From Phoronis australis (taxonomy: Eukaryota > Phoronida > Phoronidae), in contig NMRA01000077.1 in NCBI GenBank assembly GCA_002633005.1, positions 275,314 through 339,313 of the forward strand: a stretch of DNA of 64,000 bases. The letters run 5' to 3'. This document shows, in pieces, positions 1 through 12,200 of this stretch (the stretch's first letter is position 1; each line of letters starts with the position of its first letter). Made by a program: the position numbers and the translations under genes. Below the pieces are notes generated by a model. The model saw only the letters and a program-made list of their open reading frames with translations, was not told the DNA's origin and did no database searches.

Positions 1-1518
1 GTTTCAATAGCGGATTTGCAGCGACGCCATATTGAATCGTAGTCTGCATGCTTATAATGACTCTCCACGTGACTCTTGTTCACAATCGCGTGAATCCTTT
101 GGGTGTTGTGTGCTACTCGTTTTTATGTGCGTGACTCGTGTTTTAAGGTTTGCGACTAGTGTACTGATCCATTATGTATTATGTTAAAAGTAACATAATG
201 GCTAGGAGCTTCATGACTATTCAGTTCTGTTTTGAGACATAGTTACCGTTTTCACCGATTATGTAACGTTTAACCCATATTTTGTTTTATCCACTGTGTT
301 AAAATGGGCATGATGAAATCAAAATGGACATAAGTGGGTCAAAATGGACACAATGGGTCAAATGGGACAGAAACCCGCGACCAAAGTAATGCCCGTTACG
401 TGCATTTTGCAATGCACAACAATTTTTGTTTTCATCTGATTATTTACGATAAATAAAAAGTCAAAACAGTAAAATACAGGTGGAAACAAATCACCGCCTC
501 CGATGCCACCATGACTACTGAATGATGGGGTTGTGGTAAACAATATGAGATTCCGAAAGAGATTACTATTTTTTCCAAATTGTGGACACAAAATCATTCC
601 GGGGAAATGGACCATTCCGAAGAAAACCGGTATCTGTTTGTTTCGATGTTTGTTTTGTCACATTCATATGTAGATGGAACTTGTTTCCCAGAAAACGGGG
701 AAAGTTTCAAAGCGGGCAGTTCAAGTTTTACACGAGTGTCACCGTGATTTGGCTTATTAAACATGATCTGATCTATCCTAATTTTCGGGAATAAAATATG
801 CAATGTGGGGCTTTGCTCAAAGGACCTCTCAATCTTCCTCTCGCTCTCGGGAGAGTTGAACAAAAACCGCGTGCAAATTTGATCAATTAGTTTAATCGTC
901 CAAAACAAGCAATCAGATCTTGACAACCTTGTAAACCTAACTAAAAACAAATTCTTATTGCATTATGATCTCATTACAAGAGCAGTTCTACGGACTAATC
1001 GCTAACAAAATCCGAGTAATGTGGTATTTAAGGCGGCCAAATGTTGTAAGGCTGGGCCAGTCCTGTAATTTTTAAGCATTTTGACTCGTAAATACCCTGA
1101 ATGTTCTTCGGAACAAAAGTGCAAGACCGATTTTGCTGGATAAGTGGTTGTTTGTAGTAACTTAGGTCAAAATCAACAAACAGGGGAGCTATTCCTAAAT
1201 ATGACGAAAACCGTCGAGTTGCATCTCATAGTCATTAGTCGTGTAAGCTTGTACTAATCCTGATAGGTGATTATTTTGATAAATGTACACGAAGTCGCTG
1301 CGAAACGCGCCGGCCAAAACAAAACAGTTATATTGTGTGCGTTGTTATTATTGATGCAACTTGTCCCGGATAAAGTCACGAGGCTTTCCGACAAAAATTC
1401 GTATTGTATGCACTTGCTATTGCCGCCTAGCGCTCTGCTGACGAGTTGAGTCACACTCAATAATTGACAATGTGTTTTACACGTTTTTAACTGGTAGAAT
1501 CACTAGCGTTGTCATTTC

Positions 1519-1627
1519 AGCGATTGTCTGGCATACATCTGCGATCGTCTGGCATACATCTGCGATCGTCTGGCATACATCTGCGATCGTCTGGCATACA
1601 TCTGCGATCGTCTGCCATACAACTGCG
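1519..1627. repeat. Minisatellite, 21-bp unit, about 5 copies
   Basis: The unit TGCGATCGTCTGGCATACAT plus C is repeated about five times, with small changes in the first and last copies. It is read through by a 65-codon frame as repeated AIVWHTS, but that is a by-product of the 21-bp period. Confidence 0.92.
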
Positions 1628-2487
1628 AAAATCACAAAAATCACAATGGTAATAAAGGGGCATGATTGATTTTACGAAGAAAAACGCATTTTGGATGAGA
1701 GAGGCTTCTTGAAGTTATTAGCTTTGACCAGAGACGTAAAAACAACAAGTTCATGCTACAATTGTACTGCGAAAGGTTCAAAGCCGCTTGTGAAATTTCA
1801 TGTTATTCAACTCCTTTGTTTTCGTTTCCCATGAGGTTGTTTTCTAGGATATGATTTTCACTTTCTATGAATTATTTTTCCTGCAAGAAGAAGTGTATTG
1901 TTATCAAGAGTAGATGAAAGTATGATGTCGCAAATTTCAATCTTGTGGGACTTTCCTTTTTTATTTTTACGCCGACTTTTCCGCCGTCGACATGAAAATT
2001 ATTTTTGACATTTTCCAGGTTTCCGATTGAACTGGTTAAATTATTTTGCGCTTACAACGCTCAGATCATAAAACTTGTTAGTTTTACTGAATTTGGAGTG
2101 TCCTGTGAGTTAGCCGAGTTGTTCGATCGGGTTCAGGTCAGTAATTCCGCTGGGATTGTTCTGTGTGAATAATTGATAGCCCGGCTCGTAAAAATTGGAA
2201 TTGCGCAACAGACAAGTTTTTAAAAGCTTTTCTACAGGCAACTCTCTTAATTCGCCTCCGCTTCAAAGTGATATTGCTGATGACCTAAGTCATTCTCTGG
2301 CATCAATCGCAGCACTGTACGTGACAAATTGTCGTGTATTTTAAATGAGCATATGTGATTTTGGCTAGATTTTTCTAGTCGCGAGACACTTACTGAACTA
2401 TACCCTGTTGTAATCACAGAGTAGCTTAACAATCACTGAATGGTAGCTTAAGAATGGTAGCCTCGTAAAAAGGTCAATAGGCACCCA

Positions 2488-2526
2488 GGGGGGCTCGGGG
2501 GGCTCCAACGAGCTCCCCCGCCCCCC
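2488..2526. repeat. G/C-run palindrome
   Basis: GGGGGGCTCGGGGGGCTC is followed after CAAC by GAGCTCCCCCGCCCCCC, an imperfect inverted repeat of homopurine/homopyrimidine type in an otherwise AT-rich region. Confidence 0.7.
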
Positions 2527-3042
2527 ATTTGGCGAAGTGGGCAAAAAAGTCGGCAACAGAGAAATAATAAGTCCGAGAAAACGAGACGAAAGTCCACTAA
2601 AAAGGCGCGAATGCACGATTCATAGCTCTGAACGTGGTACCCCTTTTTTGGTCTCCAATTTTTTGTTAGTAAAAGGTCCACATTGTCAAATATTAGAGTC
2701 CCCTTATATGTTAGGCTGGGTGCGCGCATGATAGGGCTAGGGACTATTTTGCAACATATGATTGTGATGATTGTGTCCAGTTACGACAAATAGAGGTCAC
2801 TTTGATTGAAAATGGTTGTTCTTGCCTTAGCAATGGAAATGACGACCAAGGGAAAACAATGGTTTATGCAATGGCAAAAAAGAACAATCGGTATGCATCA
2901 CAGCGCAGGGGTAGACTGCAAGGTGGACACGATGAAGACCGGGTGATGAAAGAAAAAATCGCCTCTTAAAATAATGTCCAGTAAAATGTCTCAGAACATC
3001 GCTCATTTTAAAACATTTTTTTAATCTCAACTCGTTTCCATA

Positions 3043-3284
3043 AGAAAATAAATACGTAAATCAAACAACAAGATTGGATCAACTGAAATTTTCGGATATA
3101 ATAACGTCCTTCGTCAACAGAAACAGAAATAAAGTAAAATCAAACAATATATGACATCTTAAATGTCAATTGTCATATAGTGTTTGATTTTACTTTATTT
3201 CCGTTTCTGTTGACGAAGGACGTTATTGTATCCGAAAATTTCAGTTGATCCATTCTTGTTGTTTTATTTACCTATTTATATTCT
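3043..3284. repeat. Fold-back (inverted repeat) element
   Basis: Two arms of about 110-120 bp are inverted copies: AACGTCCTTCGTCAACAGAA on the left (around 3104) has its complement TTCTGTTGACGAAGGACGTT on the right (around 3205), and AAACAACAAG near 3063 pairs with CTTGTTGTTT near 3264. The centre near 3160 is short. It looks like a MITE; no target duplication is clear. Confidence 0.85.
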
Positions 3285-4844
3285 ACATTTCGTGAAACAA
3301 TAGTATCCTTGGGAGGATCTGGACCGCCTTATTTAGTTTCAGATTTATTTTCTACGACATTCATAAGAAGAAATTCCATTAGAAAGCAGCGACTTTTCAG
3401 AAAAATTAACCAGTTAGACTTCGTCATATTTATCTAATAATTTGAAGGGTTAAAGATGGAGACAAACTTTATGGCTTACGACGAACATGGTGTATTGGTT
3501 CAAAAATGCCAATGCTCATCTCAATAACTGTTTTCTTATAGTTAATGGAGTGACAAAACATGCCTTCACCGTTAATGGAATATCATTCTAACATATCGTG
3601 CATTGCGTGCAGTTATACCTGGGGTTCAGAGAATAATTTGTTTCCGCAAGAGTGCGAATTTTCAAAAAACACTCGCTCAATGCGCTCTTTCGGACATTTC
3701 CGAAATTAAAGCATGGTTGGTTTAAACTTAAAATGGAAAGTTAATTTATCTTTTAACGAAAGATCTGTTGACAATGTTTGGAACATGAATAATCAGATAA
3801 ACTCAATCTCAGTAAAATCTTTAAGGCCCACTTTAGAAAGAATGTTCGGATCCAGACGGATTACGTTTTTTCTACACCCCGTACTTTACCTTTTCACTAA
3901 GGCTGCAATTGATATTAAAAAAATTATAACCGGATTTGAATATACCTGTCGCTCTGATTATATCACACCTCCACCTTACAGGCATACAGTTGGCGAATGT
4001 CATCTGAACACCAAAAAATTTCCTAACATCCTTTGTGATATGAAAATGGCGGCGACCATCAAAGGTGTACCTTGAGCGCTCGACTTCGACGTTTTCTGCC
4101 TCGATCTTCACCGATCTGGAGCTTGAAAACTTCGGCAATTTTAAAGACATTTCTACTTTCTGTTAATTCTTAAATAAAATAAACCATAAACTGCTCAAAA
4201 TTCGTAACATTTGAAAATCCTGTAAGTACTTATAATACAACATGTAATAGATGACAGCCCAGACTGAAAGTAGTAATAGTTAACACCAATAGTGGGGATT
4301 TGAGGTCATTTAGTGATAACTAATTCGCACATTTTCTTTTCAGGCTCTTTATTCGTAATCGAACGATTCAATTCGATCCACGAGTAATTGATTCTACAGT
4401 GATACGAATCGGATCATAAAACTGCTTCGTGCGGATGGGCATGAGCTGTCTTACTACATCTCTTGTGGCGCTTTTTTATTGCCCACCTTACCAGAGATTA
4501 TGATTTTTATGTTACTTATCTGTATTCATTATATTTACTTGTAATTGTATTAGTCATAATAAATGACCTTATATCGCCTACCTCGGTCTCCTTTTCATCT
4601 CTGGTAACGAGCTTGCGACCCACGTATCATTTATCTATTATTCGGTACATATGTCGATCATAAACAAGGTTATGGATTTGCGGGCAGTAATTGTATGACT
4701 TCTTGTTCAATTTTTGGAGATAAAGTAAATAGTTATCTAGTATAATAAAACTCGCAAAATTTCACTAACATGAAAATTTATCAATTCTTGGGTTTACCAA
4801 TGCTCAGTTTGTTCACAGCCCAAACCGCATTGTTTCATGACTGC

Positions 4845-5035
4845 ACACGATCACAGCAAGCCGATCACAGCAAGCCGATCACAGCAAGCCGATCACAGCA
4901 AGCCATGACTGCACACCATCACACCAAGCCATGACTCCACACCATCACAGCAAGCCATGACTCCCCACCATCACAGCAAGCCATGACTCCACACCATCAC
5001 AGCAAGCCATGACTCCACACCATCACAGCAAGGCA
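4845..5035. repeat. Compound minisatellite
   Basis: Four copies of a 14-bp unit (GATCACAGCAAGCC) pass into five copies of a 26-bp unit (ATGACTCCACACCATCACAG then CAAGCC). The two units share the ATCACAGCAAGCC core. Confidence 0.9.
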
Positions 5036-6220
5036 GTTACCACTACAATCTCCAAAACGTGACAAACAACCTAATTCTAACACACGTGGCCATGCATAAT
5101 CTCCCTCATTAACCTCGAGTATGGTTTTCTGGATGGTGTCTATGCTAATGATGTTGTTCGTTTCTGCCCAGCTCGTATTTCCTTCCATACTGATTTGAGA
5201 CATACTTGGATATTCTTAGAAAGAGTTTAGTGAACGCAGCTTTTGGTAGCAGAGGAATTAAGAATCTGACCAGCAATGAGACTAAACATCCCAAAGAGTA
5301 TTAAGACCAAAGAGTACTAAGACTATGCCTGAAAATGCAGGCAAAGACTGACATTTGTTTTCTTAAAAACATAATTATTATTTTTGAACAAGTTACCTTC
5401 TGGAAACCATAGTAACATAAAATATCCAATAATGCTATTTACAGAGTATTGGGAATAAGCTGACAGTTTTCAAAATTAAGAAAATGCAATGCATCAGGAT
5501 CAGATTTTACTGACTCACAAAATATTTCTCCATTTTAACCAGAAGACTTGAGGTTAGAGTAAAGAATTGTCACAAAAACGCAACAAGGTATGGATGACCA
5601 GTTTCTATAACCACGAGTACAGTGAACCAAGGAATGTATCATACATAAAATATTGAGGTGGGTACTTAGTACTTGGGAGAATTGGAGTATTTTGTGTAAC
5701 ATCTGTTTCTGTCAACGCTCTAGGTTTGTTAATTGACACAACTCTAATTGAGTACACTATGTCCATTTCAGATACAAGTGTAAAAGTAAACGTTGATCTT
5801 GTCACTCTGCTAAAGCCTGAATACGTACCACCTGAATACTCCTACTTATCTCTCCAAGGAACATTACTGTATGTTGGTTACAATTGTGCAACAAACTCCA
5901 ACACTGCAGCGGATGTTTCGACTTCATCAACAGAACACCTCAATATATAGTGTTAGGTATCCCTGGTAATAAAACAACAGTGCGACTACATAAAAACATG
6001 TCACTTATTTCAACTTCATTGGTAACACACTAATTACCCAGACGACAACAGACAACAAATGTATTACTTTCACCATCTGTCTGATTAGCTCGCTCAATAA
6101 ACTGTTTTTCACAGTTGTCTCACTGTAAACTGATCAATCAAGTTTGTGTTCCACAGAGCATGCAAATAACACATACGAGTTCCAGCAAACTCCCTTTGCA
6201 TTAGATCAATTATATCGTGT

Positions 6221-9200
6221 TTAAAGTACGTAGTCAAGCTCGTATCTCATATACATGTTCTTCTCATCATTCAACACCCTTGGGTAGGCCATAACCAGGC
6301 TGTCTTGTGCGCCAATGTAGACAGTGTTATAGACCTTCCAGTAGACATCACGAACCTTCCTGGCTGGGTGGAACAGACCCTGTGGTGAGAATAAAGTCAA
6401 CTGGATCAACAACAAATCCGTCAACTACGACTGCATTAAAGAAAACCATTAGTCTTGTGAACATTGCTTCATTCACACATTACCACCTAAGTGACTAGAA
6501 TCTTATTGATACACAAAGCATATATTGTGTGAAGAACTTTCATTAATATGTTCGACAAACAAAAAGAAATCATAAAGTTAAGATTTGCCATACAGTAGCA
6601 ACACAACTGAAGTAGCACTCAACACAACACACAGTTATGCTCAACTTTTACTAGGTAATAATAATCAACATAACTTATACTCGTTAATTATTCAGATTTC
6701 TATTCTTGAAGAAAATGGTCACTAATTATTTTATTATCAGTATGTTCCAATCGCCGTTTTCCTTCATACAAGACAAAAAGCAACCCTACTGCCTCGCAAA
6801 ATACCTAATTAAGTTAAAAATGCCTCTCATTATATGTCAACATTATCCAACTAATTCAGGGATTTCATTTACAGCATTGTTTTAAGATGTCAGATTATAC
6901 AAATCTACTGCGAACAGTTATTTTAGTCACATGTGAATATGATGGATAGCCACACATGTCACTCATTTGCACCAGGCTTGAAAGGATGTATACACTGCAA
7001 CAGGCTTTTTGGTGTGCGAGTATGACAACACAACCATCATAGAAAAATAAAACTTTGAAAAAGGGCCTTAAAATACATGGAAATAAATCCATAGATCAGA
7101 AACTCTTTTTCGTGAAATATTCCCGCAACACACACTGTCTTATCACGCTGTCGAATCTTACCACTTAAAACGCAAATTAAGAATCAAGTCATCTGTGGTG
7201 TTACATTTGAATAATGACAGCAGCATCTTGTGAATAACAGATTAGTATGTGAATTTGCATGCTACAATGTTTTGAGCATCACTTTGAGTACACCACGGTC
7301 ATCAATTTCCAAATGCAATTAACTTCTCATTGTGCTGTATTTTTAACCAAGAACCTGCCAAACTCAGGTCATTTTTGGACCCTTGACATTTATCGAAACT
7401 CATTTTTACAGGATGTTTTCAGTACGTAAACACACCAAAGAGGCACACAAAACCCCGACTTAATTCTTCCAAAAAAAGAAAGTTTATGAATCGTGATTTT
7501 TGAACTAGAGCTGGACTTCTTGTTACTCACAACAGCCAATTGATTTGTAATTCAGTCAAACCTGGTGACAAGTGTTGTATAGTACAGGCTGCGGCAGATG
7601 ACAACTACAAATAGTGAATGATAAAGCGAGCCAAGCACAGGGACATGGTTAGCTCAATGACAACAGTCGTAACTAGCCTACCTGTAAAGCATACTGTAGT
7701 ATTTTTCCAGCACCCAGACCAACGCGCATGCCCTCAATGGCGCCCATGAATGCCTGTACCACGTGAGGTGATGTCTCAAATATGTTGGGCCATACGTAGT
7801 TTAGAAGGTGCACCAGAGCATCTTCACAGCCGAAGCCAAACACGCCCAGGGCTATATGTTGTATGGCAGCCATAGAGGTCTGTCGATGGACAAGATCCCT
7901 GCAATACAATAACATTCACACATCACATAAGATTGAACAATTAAACGAGTTAAAATTGGATATCCCTTAATTATGAACTTTTGCAGTAACAACACCTAAT
8001 TCTGTACACATTTATTACTTTTTATATCGGATGAGAAACGACACTTAGCTCTGTGAATATCCCATTAAACTTCACCTGTCCATAAGTGCGTCTTCCAACA
8101 GCGGTGCCACCGCATAGATATAATCCTTGCCCATCTCGCCAATATACTCAAACATAAACGACAGTGACTTGAGTACACCATTCTGTACGTTCAGCTCTGG
8201 CACACGATACTCGTTCATCAGGCCGGGCAGAACAGTGAATGGCGAGCAGGTCTCAGCAACGATGGCGATGGCAACAGTAGTGCAGACACGGTTCTGGCGC
8301 TCCTGCACCTTCAGATTGTTCAACAGGGTGGCCAAGACATCGTGAGGACTGCACACAAAAGAATGACATTAGTAACGCCTTATTATCAATTTTTTATTTT
8401 TCATACTAAATGGCAAATGAAAAAGAAATTGGATAATACATGTGAAAAATGTAAACAACAGTAACAAAAATACTAACAAGCAAAACGTTCATTCTAGGAA
8501 GGGGTTCTCTCAAAACTGAAACAGAGACAACCATGGCTGACGTGTTGAAGATGGCAGCTGTACAGGTTCATCAAAAGCAAAAGGCTGTGATTAATTTCAG
8601 ATTGTGACCATTCTCAAACGGCTGCACTTGACTGTGTGTGTGAGAGAGGGGGGAGCCACTTGTAATTACAGCAATATGAAGATGGGTAGGGCTTTACATA
8701 CAGTAAAAGTACACATTATTATTATTTCTAGTACAACACTCATAGTAGCAGTAACTCAAAACCCACGTAACATAAGTCCTCTCCTAATTCATGCACTCGC
8801 TCCTTCGTATTAGTTGGCTCGGATTTCTTGGACCGGAAATACACACGTTTTATTGTAGTCCTGAACATAATGTGATAAGGTATCATATGAAGCTATCTTA
8901 AAGGTAAATCAACACTTTCATTATCATCTGATAACGTCACTTAGCACCCACACAACTGCTACATTTAGGTTCAAGGACATTTCAAAACAATATTAAGTTA
9001 CTCTCAAGGATGGGTCCGTTTCACACAACTGAGTCTTATTAGTACAAAATAAACAACTGAATTATCCCCACCGATTGTTTTAATGGAAAAACAATATCCG
9101 TGCAGTAACCCAGAAAGTAATCTTCATGAATAAGGGTGACACTATGTTCATTTACACCAGAATGGTTTTTTCTTTAGCTGAGGAAAACAAAAGAAATTTA

Positions 9201-12200
9201 AGAGTTTTTTTGGACTGTTTCAAGATTCAAATTCTTTTTTATGTGACATGCAAAACCAAAGATCTTCAATAATAAGTGTGGGAACCCAGCTTCAGTATTC
9301 AATCATCATATCTTTGCAAATTCTGGAACCGGTTATATGCAGAGGCAAAAAAATTGCCACTAGGGGTGCCACAGTAATTTGACCCATCCGAAAATCAATG
9401 TCAGCTGTGGTCTTCTCAGCAACAACACATCTGCCAATCTTCGTAATGATCCTTGGAACAGTTTGGCAGATAGACAGATGTCAAAAAGTCAGACTTGTAA
9501 ACCATAAAAAAGCCACTAGGTGGCGCAGAGTGCGTCAACCACATTCAAAAATGGGAATGTGTCATAAATCCTTACGTTTATGTTGGATCCTAGAAAAAAT
9601 TACAAATCACATCTCAGGCTCATGACTCTTTCAGATACTATGCTGTATGCACGGTTCTTCAAAACACTTTTAGGAACTGTATTTAAAATCCTCCACTTTA
9701 GCATGACGGGCTATCAATGCAGGGTTTTTACAATTTTTGTGAAGTTGCATGAAACAAAAATGAAATGATAATTTAGAAAACTGAAACAATGATTCTGAGA
9801 TTTCATCTTGAACAATTATATCAAATTTCATTTGGTTGTGTTAATGATACCGTTGTGATGCTATTGATGTATAGTGGCAGTCTGATCCAACCGAAACTCA
9901 TCGTGGTCATTTGTCGTTATATTCGTAGGAAACACTTGCAAAATCTTATTACGATCCTGCGAGGGGTTACGGAGAAACAACCACCGCACAAACTACAAAA
10001 TTCGCACTAGGGAGCACCACTGTGACTGAGGTCATACAAAATTACACATCAGCCGTACTCTACTTGACAGGAACACATCTGCCAATTTACTCAATGATCC
10101 ATCAAGCAATTTAGCAGATAGCGATGGATGCCAAAACCAAGATTGAAAAAAGACAAAAATGTTCAATGGGAGACACAGATTACATCAAATCCATTTGAAA
10201 ATCAGGTGTCATTGTCTCCTTAATCAAAATCTATTTGCTAAATTTCATGAAAATCTATCAAGAAACTCCAAAGATACACAGGCAAACATAAAAAATAAAA
10301 TTACCTCTAGAGGGAGCCACAGTAGTCGCACTCATTTGAAACTTAAGGTCAGTTGTGCTCTTTTCACTAGGAACACGTCTGCCAATTTCAAAAATTCTTT
10401 GGGTGGTTTGGCAGACAGAGATGTGGGTGCATCAAGAATTCAAAACAAAGGTTCCATCCAAAAACATGAACCGCAACAAAGGTTTTAAAACAAGATTCTG
10501 CACACAACTGGAAAAATAGAACAAAACAGACAGCTTAACTATGTTCTATGCACAACTTACCCGATAGCCTTAGCAATATAACCAAACGTGTTGACAGTAG
10601 CCCTACGGATGGCCTTTTTATGAGCTTTCAGCAATTCCAACAACTCAAAGCAGATTCTCATCCATTCACGGGCCGACACAAATTCTGACCCACGGTCAGC
10701 GATACGTCCAACAAGGTCAATACAGTTCTCCTGCACTTTCTCATGCCTGAAATGAAATGAGTAAACATTTAAACACAAAGGGTAACTATAGTAAAGACAA
10801 AATTCATGTCAAAAGGCAGTTTTCCAGGTTATAATACGGTAATTCTTCATCTATTTAGCACACTATATTTCTACCATAACTTTTTCAACAAGCTTGATAT
10901 TGCACATGTAAAGCACTCACAGTCTCATGAAGTCACTCACACCACACAAAGACAAACTATCAGGACCAATCAAAGTTGATTACAACTCCATCACTCACCT
11001 ATTCTTCAAAATTGGCGTCAGACGTGGTAACAGATCCTTGATGGGTGGAGTCATCTTGGTCATGCCAATCACATTGACAATGGACTTGAGCGCACCGAGG
11101 ATACTGCCCAACACTTCCGGGTACTCTTCACCCAGGTACTCGTAGAGCACAACGCCCAAGTGACCCATTAACTTCTCTTCCTGACACGTCTTCATCACCA
11201 CAGCGATGCGAGAGATGAGGTCAGCTGCCTGCTGGCGCACCTTGGCCGATTTGTTGTTGAGTCGCCACAGGATGGTACCGCAGATCTGCGGCAGGTAAGG
11301 CTTCACGCGCTTGCCCAGTGCATTCACCACCGTGCCGAAACCATTCAGCATCACCACGTCCTGCAGAGAGAGGAGAGTGAACGCACTACTGACAAAAACA
11401 TCAGTATACTAAAACAACTTGGACAGCTACTTCTACAGATGCGAGTTAAACCCTAAACATGACATGTCTAAATCCACCGTTTCCTCCAAGTAGCATCACA
11501 TGTGAACACCTAATATACAGTAATAGCCTCTAATAGTGTGGCCTAGTGGATAAGTGTCCACTTCCTTTACTTAAAGTCCCTACAAAATGAGACAACTGCC
11601 TTTTAGATATGTTAAATACATGTACTTATGTGCAACATATCTTTGTTTTGTTTTATTTCACACAACCACTAACTAATTACTACGGTTTTTGTGCCCCCCA
11701 TATTATGTGCCCCCATCAGAAACCCCTTTTATTCTTTCGACGAATCACAGTAGACTGGCTTATTGACATCATCGTTGAGAGTGAGCAACACATTACCGCG
11801 CTAACTACAACCCGTAGTGAGCACCTGATCGGCAGCTGGGACAGTAAAAAACAAAGTAGTTTGCTCAAGGAACATCACCAATTAGAAACATCGCCGAAGT
11901 TAGGCATCAATGTCGACTGATAATGCAATACTACTAAGCAAAACAATGGTGTCAGGAAAAGCACCTTTCGAACCGAACAGTGGCATAGATCTCAGATAGG
12001 GGCTGCTATTGATTCACTCACGACCCACGACGAACCAATTTACCGAACTCTGTGGTGGAAAAAATACTTATTTTTCACGTAAGACGTCTTGATTATCCAC
12101 TAACAATATCCTCGGCAATAAATCACCGCAACATGGTCGGTACCATTTTATACGATCGTGGCTCAGAAATGTCGTCAATTAACGGTGTGGGTGAATGTAG

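Larger units (their letters stand above)
1..6220. other. Left flank, no recognised gene
   Basis: No open frame here resembles a known protein or shows a convincing exon chain. The region contains minisatellites (1519-1627, 4845-5035), a G/C-run palindrome (2488-2526) and a fold-back repeat (3043-3284). The part next to 6221 should hold the SF3B1 3' UTR; no AATAAA on the minus strand is obvious there. A 92-codon minus frame at 3872-4150 contains AAG|GTACAC and might be an exon, but nothing supports it. Confidence 0.6.

Noticed and set aside
3872-4150. Minus frame MSLKLPKFSSSRSVKIEAENVEVERSR with a possible donor AAG|GTACAC
   Set aside because: No partner exon and no family recognised; could be chance.
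1519-5035. Regular repeats that might suggest a CRISPR array
   Set aside because: Units are contiguous minisatellites without unique spacers, in an animal genome.
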